Origin: Tetrahymena elliotti 4EA
Taxonomy: Eukaryota > Ciliophora > Oligohymenophorea > Hymenostomatida > Tetrahymenidae
Assembly (NCBI GenBank): GCA_000231825.2
Contig: JH720331.1
Location: 279,441 to 343,440, forward strand
DNA length: 64,000 nt
Direction of reading: 5' to 3'
The position numbers and the translations under genes were made by a program. Positions within the stretch are counted from its first letter, which is position 1, and each line of letters begins with the position of its first letter. Shown here piece after piece: positions 25,801 through 38,681 of this stretch. The notes beneath the pieces are model-generated. The model had not been told where the DNA came from and ran no database searches. It saw only the letters and a list, made by a program, of their open reading frames with translations.

Positions 25801-28800
25801 ATTTAAACCTATTTGATCATAGCAAGGAGGAGTTGTTTTAGATCTTATTAAGTGGGCAGTAGTATGCTCAAATTAATCTAACCCTTGACTATTTTTTCTT
25901 GAAGCCTAAGAATTTTTTCTTGAAGAAATTGAAGATTTTCTTTTTTAAAGTTCTTAAAATTTCTTTGATGAGGAGTTTTAATTTTTTTTGTGTATTAAAA
26001 CAATCTATATTTAAACAAAACATAATTAAATAAATTAATTTTTTTAATATGTACATACATTCTTAGAAGAGTTTTAGATTATTTGAAGTAGGAATTTAAG
26101 ATGATCAATCCAAATGTATTGAGGAAGTACAAGCCTTGAATTTGCTGATAAAATGGCCTAGGTATATGGGTTTGAGCTATTTGTAATCTTAGGGTAATCT
26201 AAGATGTATCCTGTCATTTACTGCAAATGATAAAGAATTTATAGCTAAATCTCTAAATATTTATCAAGCTCTTCAGTTAACTATACCTTGGCTAAAGGCT
26301 ATAAATAAAGTTTAAAAATTTAAGCTAAAGTAAGTAATATTAAAATAAAAAATTACTTAAGTAGAGCATATTGTTAGCTCTGAGTAGTTTTCTAACTACT
26401 TAGGAAAAATTAGATTTGTTATAAATACTTCCAAAATCGATAGCAAAGGTTAGTGATTTAATGACATAGCTTTAAAGAATATTTTATAAAGTAAAGGTGT
26501 TTCTTATTTGTTTTCATCTAACTTTTTAGGCTCATTCATAAATCCTGTCACTGTTGAAGAGAAAAACAGCTAAGTTACTTTTGAAATATGTGCAAGTGGG
26601 ACACAGTTGATTATCATTTGCATTAAATCAAATAAATGAGAAAGTAAAGAGGCCAAATCTTTTTCAGCTATCGCACTTGAGTTTGATAATAAAAATCTTA
26701 TGAGATTTTAGCAAATATACAATCCTTAGGTGTTTTCTTAATTGTATTAATCATCTTCATTTTATTGTTTTTCAAAGAGCTATTATTGCTGCTAAATGAA
26801 TATTTAGTTTCTTGGTTAGCTAAAAATTTGTCTTAACTAAACCTTTAAATATTCATTTTTAAGGATTGAAGTTAAATTCCATGTGTATAAAAGAAGTTCT
26901 TCCAACTTTTAGGTATTCTGAATGCTGCTCTTTGCTGAAGAACTATTCAGCTATTCAGAAGCTTAATTATTTAAAAATTATTCAGTTTATTCTTATTTTT
27001 TTTTTATTTTTAAGAAAAATGTGTTTATATCTACAACATTGAAAATATTTATAATATTAATTATTTTTGAGGCCGAATAAAATGGGCTATTATTTTTTTG
27101 TATGCTCTATTTTAATTCATTAAGGGTCGCTTCTACTGAAGAATGTTACTATTGATTAGACTAATTCTTCTGTAAAAAGGGATTAATTAAATATTTTTTT
27201 ATAATTTAATTAATCATTTTATTAATATCCAGTCTGTTTATTGATTTCAACAATATTTCTTACAAGAAAACCCGAACTTCGTTTTGAAGTAAACCGGTTT
27301 CATTCACAATGAAAGTATCAAATAATTCTAAACTTAGTTAAACAACAAAAGATATTTCTTCATTTTATAATTAATGATCATTCTATTTTTTTTCTTCTTC
27401 CTCTTATTCATTATCCCAATAAAAATCTTAGGGTTTTCTCTCATCGATACTGCTTTTTGGAGACCCATTTTAATATTAAATATCTTCTTCTTTGACGGAA
27501 TTTAAACCTGTATTAGAAATTTTATTTTCAGTATTTTATTTTTAGTCCTTTTGAACAAGCCCATATATAAGTTTTTCATTGTATTTCAATAAAGAGCAGA
27601 GCTCGTAAGTAAGACATGCTAGAAAATCAAGAGAATGATTTTTAAACTCTTCTTTAACTTAGCAATTTTATTTAACCTGTTAATGTGGTTTGCTTTCTCC
27701 TTACATTTATTATTCTAAATTTAGTATTTAAAGTTGAATTGATCTTATTTAATTGCAAAGCTACTATATTTATATTTGGTCTTCTTTTAATTTTATAATC
27801 CTATCTACGTTAAACTAAGAATTTTCGGATGAAAAGTTTTTGAAAGAAGGAAAGCTTAGGTTATTATCAATCTACCTTTGAGAATAACTCATTTATCCAT
27901 TTTATTTGTGATACTTTTCCTTTTCATGATATTTTACTAGCCTGATAGAGAGCTCATCTTATAATTCTTAAACTTATTTGAGCAAATCTTATCTTTCATC
28001 ATAAATTTTGTAACTATTTATCTATGATGAGAGTGTTCCACTTTATAAATCTTCCTCATCTTCTTTAATCTCTTCATTTTTTTCTAATTTTTCAAAATCT
28101 TCTTCGAAAGAATTATCTTAGAAACTAGAATATCTGTTAGTTGGATCAAGTATTCCAGATTACGATGATTTCAATATAGGTTGTTATTGTATATTTTAAA
28201 ATGGTAATTAGTTTGTTGTAGGAGAGCTTATAGATTTAGTTAATTCAACATTTATTTTGCTTTAATCTGAGTTTAATTTACTAGATCCCTAATCACTAAT
28301 TTACTGATTTTCTTTCTTGTTTTTTTGTTAATTACTTGGTTTTTTTAAATTGTAGAAATAATTAAAAGTTTAAAGTTTTTCTTCTAATTCTTATGAATCA
28401 TCAATTTATTTAGAAATTTTCTAACTAGCTTTAGATGTTGTTACATTTTATGAATTATGCTATGAGTTTGATCCATTTTATGATGATTTATTTTTAGAAT
28501 TGCTTGAACTCTATAAATTTAATCTCTACAATTGAGGACTTTCAGTGTTATTTAAAAATTAAGAAGGATTAAAATAAATGCTACTAGCTAAAAATGCAAG
28601 CATATTTCCTTCTGTGGTTGGTATTTTTTTATTATTTTATATTACTTATTCAATTTATTATTCATAATAACCTAAACTATCTAAATAAAAATTATAGCTA
28701 TTAGAAATTTCTATTATTTAAAATATGTTTAATTATGGGTTTGGTTGGAGAGTTTTAATTTTCTTTAACTCTTCAGCCTTTTAGTTTTCAAAAAACTTTT

Positions 28801-31800
28801 AGAAATACTTTAAAGAAGTATTAGTACTTTAATCCTAACATTCAACACCAAAAACTTCAGGTATTACTTCTATTTTAGTTGCCTATTCTCTATCAGTTGA
28901 TTTAGATGCATAAGGGACAAGTGCAAAAGTTAGCTGTATAATTAAATATCTAGTATTTATTCCTTCAAAATAACTAAAACCTAAACAGTTCAAATTTTGA
29001 GAATTAAAATTAAAGTATTTTTCAGATTCATTTTGATAGCTTTATACTGCTAATTAATTAGTAACACAAGTTGAATAATCGTTTGAATAAATCAGGATTT
29101 TTTAGAAGCCATTTTCGAAATAATCATTTTAATGTACACGATAAATTTAAACTTTCATTCTGACAGCACAAGATTTTGAAACTTTATCAAATGATAATAA
29201 TATATCTTTAATATCACAATTCTTCATTAAATCAATTGTAAATATTTTATTTTTGTTGCAATCAACTTCAACAAAAATACGACTTTTAAGTAAATTTTAT
29301 TATTGCTAAGATCCTTGCTTATCTAGATTAAATAACTTCTGATCTGTCATAAACTCATTAATTTTGTGCGCATTTGATTTCTTTTCTTTGTCTTTTAGTT
29401 GATCGTGTTTATAAGATGAAGCTGATATTGTGACTCCTTCATTAAAATTGATAGTATTTTATGCAGAAATCTAAGCAAATTATAAAGATGAAGTTTCAAG
29501 TGAGTGCTCATTAATTATCATGTCACTATTTATCAAATTTTATTGGCGAGGGTTCTTATTACCTATTCCCATTTCATTTTTTTAGTTATTTGATTAATTC
29601 TAAGGTAAGCTTAAATTATTTTAATTTTGAGATTAGAAGATATGTTGAGGATATTGCTATGCAAATATATTTGAAAATAACTACTTTTCAAAAACAAAAT
29701 CTGCTATATTATGCTCATAACGAAGTAAATAGTAATTAATATTTTTCTAATATTTAAATTTCTTTGTTACTTTATGTAGAATCTCTAATAATTTATCAAA
29801 TACTTGCTAACCCAAAATATTAGAACACCATTTTAACATGCAGAAGAAACGCTTTAATCCTCTGAAATTCACTTAATTATTTTCTTAACTTTTTTTATTA
29901 TTACTGATATCACTTTGTTCATTTTCTTGATTTCTCTCAGCATCGTATATATTAGATGATATTTAATTGATCAAGACTTTCTCAAGATCAGATGCGAAAG
30001 TAAATTGGCCTCTAAATTAATATAAAAATTAGAAAACTTCCTTTAAGTTGTCTGAATAAAGATATTTTGAACTTTCATAATTAGGATCACTGAATTCAAA
30101 AATAAGTATATCAATAAACTTTTTTAAGTCTAAATCTTAATAAAATAATTGAACAAATCTGTGTTCCACTTTCATCAATTTAGTGAGTAATTTTAATGTT
30201 TACACTCTTTGTTCTTTCACATTTATTTTTTCATCTTCTGCATTTTTGTTACATTAGAGTAGAATATCTTTTAAAATATTTTTATTTAGATGTTAGTATC
30301 TTTCAGGGTCCAAGAGCAAATGACGATACTCTTATATTTAATCTTTTGTTAAGACATCTATGTTATCTTCTTTGCTTTAATAGCACTCAACTGAAAAATC
30401 TTTTAAACAATATTGAATAAAGCCATCAACTGCTGTATTCTTTGTTTAAACAAAATTAGAATAAATTTGATTTGATGCATTTTAGTTTATCTGAATTCTT
30501 ATTGCAATAACTTTATTATCAAAGAATATCTTTGGAGAAATTCTAATGTCTATACTTTTGCTTGGATATAAGCTATATTTTGTTTCTAAAATTTAATTAA
30601 GTAAAGGTAAATAATTAGGAAGCATAGAATTAGGATAATTATCTAAAGGGTTATTTATATTAAATCTTTTTAATATAAAGATATTGTTTGAATTTAGCTA
30701 ATACCAGGCATTATCTTTTTCAATTTGTACTTCAATTTTGATCGCTCCTGAATCTATCAATTCATTTATTGAGTTTTATTAACTTAAAATAAATTCTGCC
30801 TTCTATTACTGTTAAAATTGTAAAAATGCAGGTTCTCGCTCTTAATTTATTTCTTATGTTTTAGAAAATCTGTCTCTTTCACTTCTACTTATTTCACTTT
30901 GGTAATTTTAATTACTTAGCTCATCATAGAATACATAATTTTCTTCTGATGATTTGTCTTCCTCTAAAATAGTACCCTAAACACCAAAGTATTGTATATC
31001 TAAAATTCCTGTTTTAAATTATCCTGTGTAATCTTCAGGTTGGCTTCTAAAATTAGTTGGTAACAAGTGTACAAACTTTGCAGCTCTCTTAATATCCATT
31101 TCTACTTTGATTACTTCTTTCTAAACATTTGTAAATTTATTAAAATATTGATGAAATAAAGAAAATAATTGAGTTATTTACATTATTGATGAATTCAAAA
31201 CATCCTATAGGTTCCCATTATTGTAATGGAGTGTTAGTAAATTTTCTTTACTATTTCCATTAATTATACCCAGCCATATTCATTCCATTAAATGAATCTG
31301 TCATATCAAAAAAACTAATGTTATCTGCAACAAAAATTAAACCACTCCCAATAGGATAAGCTCCTTTACTAGATATTACAGAATGAATTACTATGGATTC
31401 AATTATCATTCTTTTTTCGTGCAAGTGTCTGAAAGTAAAAGAAGAATTAGCATAATTAGTTACAAAACTTAAATTATTTGGGCAAGTGATTAATGATTCC
31501 TAAATAAAGCAGATTAAATAAGTTAATAAATATAAAATTGAATTAGCTAAATAATTACTTATTATGAAATATTCGAAGAGGCTCCTTTTTGATGGACTAA
31601 GGTTAATGGTAGATGTAAAGATATTTAGCTTGAAGTATCATCAGTAAATGAGTTTTTATAAAATTTATTGTTTAAACTATTAATATAGTGATAAGGATCA
31701 TCTAAAGTCTCAAATAAGTGAGGTAAATTTAAAAGATCAGATTAATTATTAGTAGAACTACTTTGAAAGTTAAATTAATTATTATTTTATAGTAATTGAG

Positions 31801-34800
31801 TATTAGGTAGAGGGACATTTATTTGTTTTTAACTATTTATTCGAATAGGAGCATTTTATAAATTCATAATATCTGTAAATGATGACATTTATTGTTGAGG
31901 TTGATTATTATTTGATTAAAAAAACAGAGGGGGATTATAATTCTAAATTGGATCTGCAACAACAAAATTGGTCTTTTGATTACTTAAAGAAGATGAGCTT
32001 ACATAAGGTTGTTGTTATAATTAATAATTAAGAGATAATTTGAAATGACTAAGAAAAGTTGGTTGAGTGAAATAAATAAATCCTCTCTAATTAAAGCTAT
32101 GCTTAATGTTTAACTTTGTTTAAGAATCATAGATATTACTTCTCAATATATCCTAACCTACTCTTTCTACATTAGAACCGACAGGATATGTATTTAATAA
32201 TGACTTAAGCTCACTTATTAGCTTTGGATCTTAAATATTTAACTCTTATGGATATAAATTTTAAGATGTTCTTTATTATTTAAAGTTATTTTATGCAAAT
32301 AAACCATTTGAGTTAAACTAATCATATACTAAAAAGTCGTCTTCACTGAAGTCTAAATCTTCTTAGATTTACTAAGGGAGTGTTTATCGTTAAGATTTTT
32401 AGATTGTAAAATTCTACTATTTTGGTGCTAATTAATTACTTGGGATCAAAAAGGAGGAATTTTTATAGCTAATTTAATTCACTAATGAATTTCTATTCGG
32501 TACTAAACTCATTAAGGTTAAATTATTTTGGGTATCTAGAGTTGCAAATTTATTTTTCCCTACAAATCTAGTACAAACAGGTACTCCTTTTAATGATTTT
32601 GCCTCGATACAAGATCCCTGTGTCGCTTCTTAATTCAGAGGTATGTTTACTATTTAATCTCCAGTTATAAGGAAAGCTATTTAGCTTTATTCGGGAATAT
32701 ATAAACGAGAATTTTCTGTGGAATATCCTGGACCACTTACCTTGAATTCTGAAATAACAGATACTTATATGGAATCTTTACTATATGGATTGATATTATC
32801 GACTTCAAGCCTATAGATATGTACTTTGATAGACTAATTCATAGTTTCTGTTAAAAGTACTATCCTAAACCACTCTTTTCTTAAACTATTAATATTATTA
32901 CTGTCTTCTTCTTAGCTATCCATCATTTGGGGAGATGAAACTTGAGATAAGGTTCTACTTTCAAAATGTTATTTATCAGCATTTCCTTGTTAATCACCAT
33001 GAGGATTCATTCTATAGTTATGATTTGAACTGGTCATTTCATTATTCTTAATTATGCTGTCGTGAGGCATTTAAATTTCGGAATCTATGCACCAAGAAAC
33101 ACAATCAATGATTCTCTCATCATTCAGTACTATATCATGCTATGCTAATTCCAACCAATCCTAATGAAAGAGAGCACTTTTTTAGATAGCAACTTACTAT
33201 TATTGCTCCATAGATTACTAATGAGGTGAAGAATCATTAGAGAATCTACTATTACTCATAAAAAGAGGTTCAATAGATTCAACAACTTGCCTGTTATTTT
33301 CGCTTCTAAACAAAGAATCTTCTATACTACCCATAGTTTTTTCAGTAAAAACTGAACCATCTAGTTAATTTACAATTGTCTAAGGAGGTTAAATATTTAT
33401 TGCCTTCTTAGTTGTGTCATTTGCTGCGTTGGATTAGTCTGTAAGATCACTCAGCTTATAAAAATTTTTTAAGTAATTTGGATCAAATCCAAATCTTCTA
33501 ATTCTCAACATAGACTAAACTTCACTACCTTTTACAGTACTATTCATTCCTACACCAACAATTAATGGACAAACTTTACTTAGCTCACAATTTATCATAA
33601 TTCCTGTTTAAACCTTACTGTTACCATCTAAACAAAAGTTCTTTAAATCCTCAGCTCTCTTGGTCTATTTTTTATCTATATCTTCCTAATTATTAAAAAT
33701 TAAAATTAATTTATAACCAATTAAAGATTTGAATATTTTTCTTGGTAAATTAGTTGATTTAAGGTTGCTTTTGTTTTTATTCTTATAAAATAGAATTACC
33801 TTCATTTTCTTTTCTATAACATACATGTATTATTTATATTCTTAATCTGTGCATTTAAACTCTTCTGGTACATGTGTGCTACATCTGTCACAAATCGACT
33901 GAGATCTCAATACAAGTTATTAGCACATAGGACAAACCCACTCAGGTCTGATACAAGATTTTTCTTCAGTTGTATTTTACTTATTATCTTAAGTAATTGG
34001 TGTAATAGATTCTGTCATTTCACATATTTGATTCATCATTTGTATTTAATCTATCTTTTTTTCTTCACTCAGTTCTTTTATATTTTAAGATAGAGCTTAA
34101 TCTTTTTTATTAAAAGCCTCATTTATTGGCATTTCGTTAGATTTTTATTTTTCAGCTTTTGTATCGCCTAATTATTCTTAATTTGAAGGTGATTTTCTGG
34201 GCTTTTTGCAAATTTCACACTCATTTTAATACTATGGTAAAGTATTGATAAAAGTACACTCACAAATCCATCCTTTATTACAATCTTAAAACTCTTATTC
34301 ATCTTCAATATTTAATGAATTTTGTATAGAGCCGAAAATATGTTGATTAATAACTTTAGAAGTTTTCATATTACTGATTCCCTAAAACAAACATTAAATA
34401 TTTTTAAATAAATTTAAAATAAGAATATTTATTATTTTACTTAAAAGGGCATTTCTGATTGTTTTTTATTTATTTCATTCATTTGGATTTATTCTAGATT
34501 TTTTTGATTTGCTTACTTTTGCTCTCTTGCCTTCTTAGTATTTTTAGCTGGAGATTTCAAATCATAAAAAAGCCCTTCCTTTATATTCTTTAAATCTGCT
34601 TTAAAATCATTAGTACTGAGTAATCCCTTTAATGATTTAGGTGCTACAAAATCTCTCTTGAAATCACTAACAAAAACTCTTAGTAAGGAAATTTCTGTAT
34701 TCCAAACATTAACAGATCCATCTGAGCTCACAGTTGAAATGTAGTTAGATTTATATTATCTATTTGGTCTTAAGATTCTAATTTGATCAAAATCATTTGG

Positions 34801-37495
34801 ATTATGTGGTTCTCTTACTCTGATATGCTTTTAGAAAGGAATGTTATTTATTGTTACATAAAGTGGTACATTCAAGCAGGCTTGTCCTTTCATCATTCTA
34901 ATAATAATGAAACAATTTTAATTTCTTAAATATAATTTAATATTCTTTTTTTACCTGCTATGAGGAATTTATAATGATATGTTTTGCCAAAGAGGAATTT
35001 TTTTTTTATTTGTTTCCAATTGATCAATTTTTATATTAGGAAATTCAAAATGTCTCAAACTTGATAAAGTATCATATGTATTATATATTCCTGATTCAGA
35101 CAATTCCAAAGGAGAATATTAAGATTTTGTGTAATTCATAAGAGAGCCAAGTCTACCAAAACTGCTATAAATTCTTGAAAGCTTTTTAATTTATTAAATA
35201 TTTTTGTTTTAATTTGAAAGTAAATAAATAATTTTTTTACACTAAGAGAAAACATTTTAGCTAAATGTGAGTTAGCTTCATGGTGAAGAGTCATAGCAAA
35301 CAATTATTCATCTAGATTCAACATTATTCTAATTTATTCTATAATATCATCATAGGTATGAGGGATCTTAAATATAGAAAATTTATTCTAATTTAAAAAA
35401 ATGTAATTTAAATATTTTTAGTTTTTTACAAATTAAATGTATATGTATATACCTGACTATCTGAAATGTGTGAAGATGACCCAAATAAATTAAACTAAGG
35501 TGGAAAATTAAAAAGAATTTAATCTAATTTATCTGAATGGAGGAGTTCGTTAATGATTTTATATTATTATAGAGAAAAAAACCCAATAGCATCAACACAT
35601 TTTTTTGCTTCAGAAAATTCCAAATGAAGTTGAATGTATCTGTTTGAAAAATTAGCTTATGAAACAGATATTTTAATCAAATCTATTAATGACTAAACTT
35701 CTTTTAAACCTAAATAATTTTCTTCAATCAAAATAACCCAATCTATTTTTTCTAATAAGAGGGTAGTTTCATTAATCCCTAAAGTTAAATAAATGTAATC
35801 AGAAGCTGATTTTGGTTTATTATAAAATATAGATTTAGTCACAGGGTATTAACCAGACTCATCTTTTTTGATAAGTTTTATTTTATCATTTTAAATAATT
35901 AATAGATTATTATTCTTCATATTAGCACTAATTTGGTAATAACTTTCTTTATTTTCATTTGGTTATTTACTTTCTTTTTATTCTTCATCATCTTGCTTTT
36001 TTGATTAATTTGTTTATTCTCTACTTTTAGTTTCTAACTTATCTCTTATCTCAATAAGTAATTATTATATCTTTTATAAAAGCTCTGCTTTAACATTTTC
36101 ATCTATACCTATCTTATTTTCTAACAGTAATTAGTCCTGCTACTACTTAAAATTCTATGTTTATAAAATAAACTATAAAGTAAGATATAAATTTAGAAAA
36201 TGTATTGCATTAGTTATTTACTAATATAAAAACAAACTTTAATAATATCTTTTATTACATAAATTGATATAGGATTTTCAGGATCAAAAGCAAAGGGATT
36301 AAATATAACACTAATACCAACATCTTTAATTTTAACAGCTGGATACCACATTATCTTTTAAGAGTCTATTTTTATTAATAATATTTTAATCGAGGTATTT
36401 TATAAAATCTATAATATTTCTATTATATTCTATTTTGATAAGAGCTCATTCATATTCTATAAAGCTCTTTGATATCATTCTCTTTACTTGCAAAAAACTA
36501 TAAATCTATGAAGGGTACTGAGTAAATGCATATATTGTATTTTTAGTTAAATAATTTAATAATGATTAAATAATAAAATTACTTGCTTATGGTGAAGGTG
36601 TAGAGTTTAAATCGCTTTAAGCTTTTAAAAATGGGAGGACTTAAGATTTTTAGATATTTAAATTGCCGTTTAAGTAAGTTGAAATCTTGCAAGTATTGAA
36701 ATTTAATCTAAAGGTCACTTATCTTGGAGTCGTTGTATTGAATTCAATCAAGTGAAACTTTTAAATTGAAGGAGCAATAATACCCATTTCTATTTTTTGA
36801 CAGTAGATAGGACAATAAAATTCCCAAAAATGCTCACCTTCTGAAAATCCTATTGTTGAAATAGCTATTTAAGGTTAAGAATCCATGCAAGTTACTGTTA
36901 GACCTGAGTTTGAAAATAGTAGTTTATTTGATTAGTTTGTTGTGGAGAGGTTATCAGTTTATTAATTGAAATATGGGATTAGTCGTGCAGAAGAAAAATT
37001 TAATTTATTTGCTTCATCTAAATTTTCTTATTGCTTGAATTGATTTTTAAATAGATTAGGTTCAGTAGCAGTAAATTAATAACTTAGCTCATTTTCATCA
37101 ATTTGATTATCAAATGAAGATAAATTTGTTTTAGTTGTTTAAGCGATTTGAATATTATTATCTTGAGGAGGTGATTCTTATTGGCCATAATGCAAAATTT
37201 GAATATTTATGTCTTTCCAATTAATTAATTATGAGTCGCTATTCTCCACTACTCTTAATGATTTGAGTGAAAGATTAGAATCTATAAATATTAATTCCTA
37301 ATTTTTGCTATCATATGTAAAATCTGAGCATTTAGAAATATCAGCAATCACTTTCTCACTATAGCTTGTTTTCATTTATGCTAACATTTGAAATTATCCC
37401 TTGTAAACTTTTATAGCTTAATATGTTTAATTTTAAAATAATTTTATGTTTTCCTAACTAATTGCTATATCTAAATGTCTTTCTAATACTTATAT
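13488..37495 (-). CDS. BIRC6: Giant BIRC6-like E2/E3 fused in frame to a complete ubiquitin-activating enzyme E1
   Basis: This multi-exon gene is read from about 37495 down to TGA at 13490-13488, roughly 7,500 residues. Domains in order: a SPRY domain (about 37000-36250; [10 protein letters not shown] early, [12 protein letters not shown] at its end); a WD-type repeat (about 34740-34690; [12 protein letters not shown]); RanBP2-type zinc fingers (34275-34195 and 33960-33870); long Ser/Asn-rich and beta-rich regions including a discoidin-like segment ([20 protein letters not shown]); a helical BIRC6 C-terminal region ([17 protein letters not shown]); the BIRC6-type UBC domain (17985-17240); and a full E1 (16865-13488). 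Short introns interrupt it, and the stretches I checked join in phase. I found no intergenic-sized gap, but not every internal exon was verified. No BIR domain was found. The 5' exon is uncertain: the first in-frame ATG is 37387-37385, yet coding-like sequence continues upstream to an acceptor at about 37496. It should be a cytosolic ubiquitin-conjugating machine. Confidence 0.8.
16866..17240 (-). other. In-frame junction between UBC and E1
   Basis: Downstream of the intron at 17316-17367 the E1 frame is open from 17315 down to 15741 with no TGA. I read every codon across 17315-16803 and found neither a stop nor a methionine. The first in-frame ATG is the Met of ICAMGID (16841-16839), already inside the E1 fold. 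The junction holds the usual BIRC6 C-terminal helix (TEQLKSAVQELKQELEKL), then [16 protein letters not shown], a Gln/Asn/Lys-rich linker, and an acidic stretch leading into WSRYI. Confidence 0.9.
17240..17985 (-). other. BIRC6-type UBC (E2) domain
   Basis: The segment starts at [15 protein letters not shown] and follows the human BIRC6 UBC closely: [78 protein letters not shown] and [13 protein letters not shown]. The active-site cysteine is encoded at 17631-17629, immediately after an intron (17634-17690) that splits the preceding Val codon. Another intron, 17316-17367, separates NPPEGFED from VIKRHFYL. All catalytic surroundings are present, so the E2 should be active. Confidence 0.95.
33870..34290 (-). 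other. Two RanBP2-type zinc-finger-like motifs
   Basis: The first motif (about 34275-34195) reads WICECTFIN followed by CEIC and KKPRK. It resembles the ubiquitin- or RNA-binding RanBP2/NZF finger but has C-x-C instead of C-x2-C at its start. The second (about 33960-33870) reads EWVCPMC, ten residues, then CDRC. In the ubiquitin field this fold often binds ubiquitin, which would suit the host protein, but binding is inferred. Confidence 0.6.
36250..37000 (-). other. SPRY domain of the giant protein
   Basis: The core reads [18 protein letters not shown], then [27 protein letters not shown] and, after an Asn/Ser-rich insert and an intron, [18 protein letters not shown]. These are the strand signatures of SPRY (GxHYWEF, IGI, INGxx, YPAVSL...VxxNFG). 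The domain is a protein-interaction module. It is absent from animal BIRC6, so here it marks a different N-terminus. An intron of about 58 bases (GTAAAG...AAATAG) near 36430 is needed to avoid a TGA and restores phase. Confidence 0.65.
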
Positions 37496-38681
37496 CTATA
37501 AAAGTTTATATATATTATTAATTAAATATATGTTTTTTATACTTATTTGCTTATTTATTTATATTTTACTTGCGCGTTCGTAAAAACTTTTTACTTTTAA
37601 TAGTAATGAAAAATTTGCACAGAAAAAGAAAAAAGATTCTTTCAATTAAATACAGATAATTAAACATCTAATCAATTTTCAAATTAATCATTTATCCATT
37701 CTATTTTGTGCCAGAGATTATGTTGATTTTCCTATTTAAATAATATGTTTATTAGCTATGATTGTGCTTTTTAATATTTATCAGAAGTCTTCTAAACTTT
37801 AGAATTTTGTAAATACTTTTAAATTTTATTTCTTTAAATTTAAATAAATAACAAGAAATAATATATCATAAATAAATATTGTCCAATTTCAAGATTAAAA
37901 AGATAAAATTATTTTTAATTCAGTTTCGAAGAAAATACTTCACAAAAATAAAAAGTTGTTTGTTTCTGCAGCTTTTAAAATTAAATTCATTTTTACCCTA
38001 TTCAAGATTTTGAAAATAATCTCTGTTTATCCGAAGATATTCTTTATTAGCTTTCTTATTTTAAATATTTATTTAAAATGATTAAAAAAATGTTCTAAAA
38101 TTATCACTTAGCATAAGATGAGAAAGATTCTTTATTTACAAAAAATAAAAACACTAAATATTTTAGAATTATTAAAAATTCAATTTTTTTTTATTAGATT
38201 GAATTAAAAAGGTAAGGAGATAAAATAAGAAATTAAAATTCATCAAAATAAGAAAGAAGTATCTTAGCATTTGTTAGTATTTGCCGACAATAAAAAAAAT
38301 TATTTTAGAGATGAACAAAAAACTTTTGATTTTTTAATTTAGATTAGTAAAATTATTTTTGAAAATAAAATAAAAACAAAATTCTGTACTAATTTTTAAT
38401 AAAATGAACTTATTATCAGCCAAAAGTCAATAAAAAACGATGTCTATTATCTTAACTTTTAATAATATTTGCTTATGTAATGAATTATGCTTATTTTATA
38501 AAATATGTATTGATTATGATTTTTAATATTTATTTTTTTAAGCTACAGTCCGCCTAGATAGCTATATAATTAATTAAATTTTAGAAAGATTGAAATTTTG
38601 TTAAATTAATCTAAAAACAAAAGAGACACAAAATTTAAGAAGGTATAATATTCACTAAGTTAATAAGATCTAAAAGCGAAG
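37496..38681. other. AT-rich divergent intergenic region
   Basis: This lies between the 5' ends of the giant gene (-) and SPT5 (+), so both promoters should be here. A small first exon of the giant gene may lie at its left end. No conserved element is recognisable. Confidence 0.4.

Noticed and set aside
34513..37495. SPRY/WD part as a separate gene upstream of the BIRC6-like gene
   Set aside because: In the places I checked, the breaks are intron-sized with matching phase and I saw no gap of intergenic length, though not every exon was verified.
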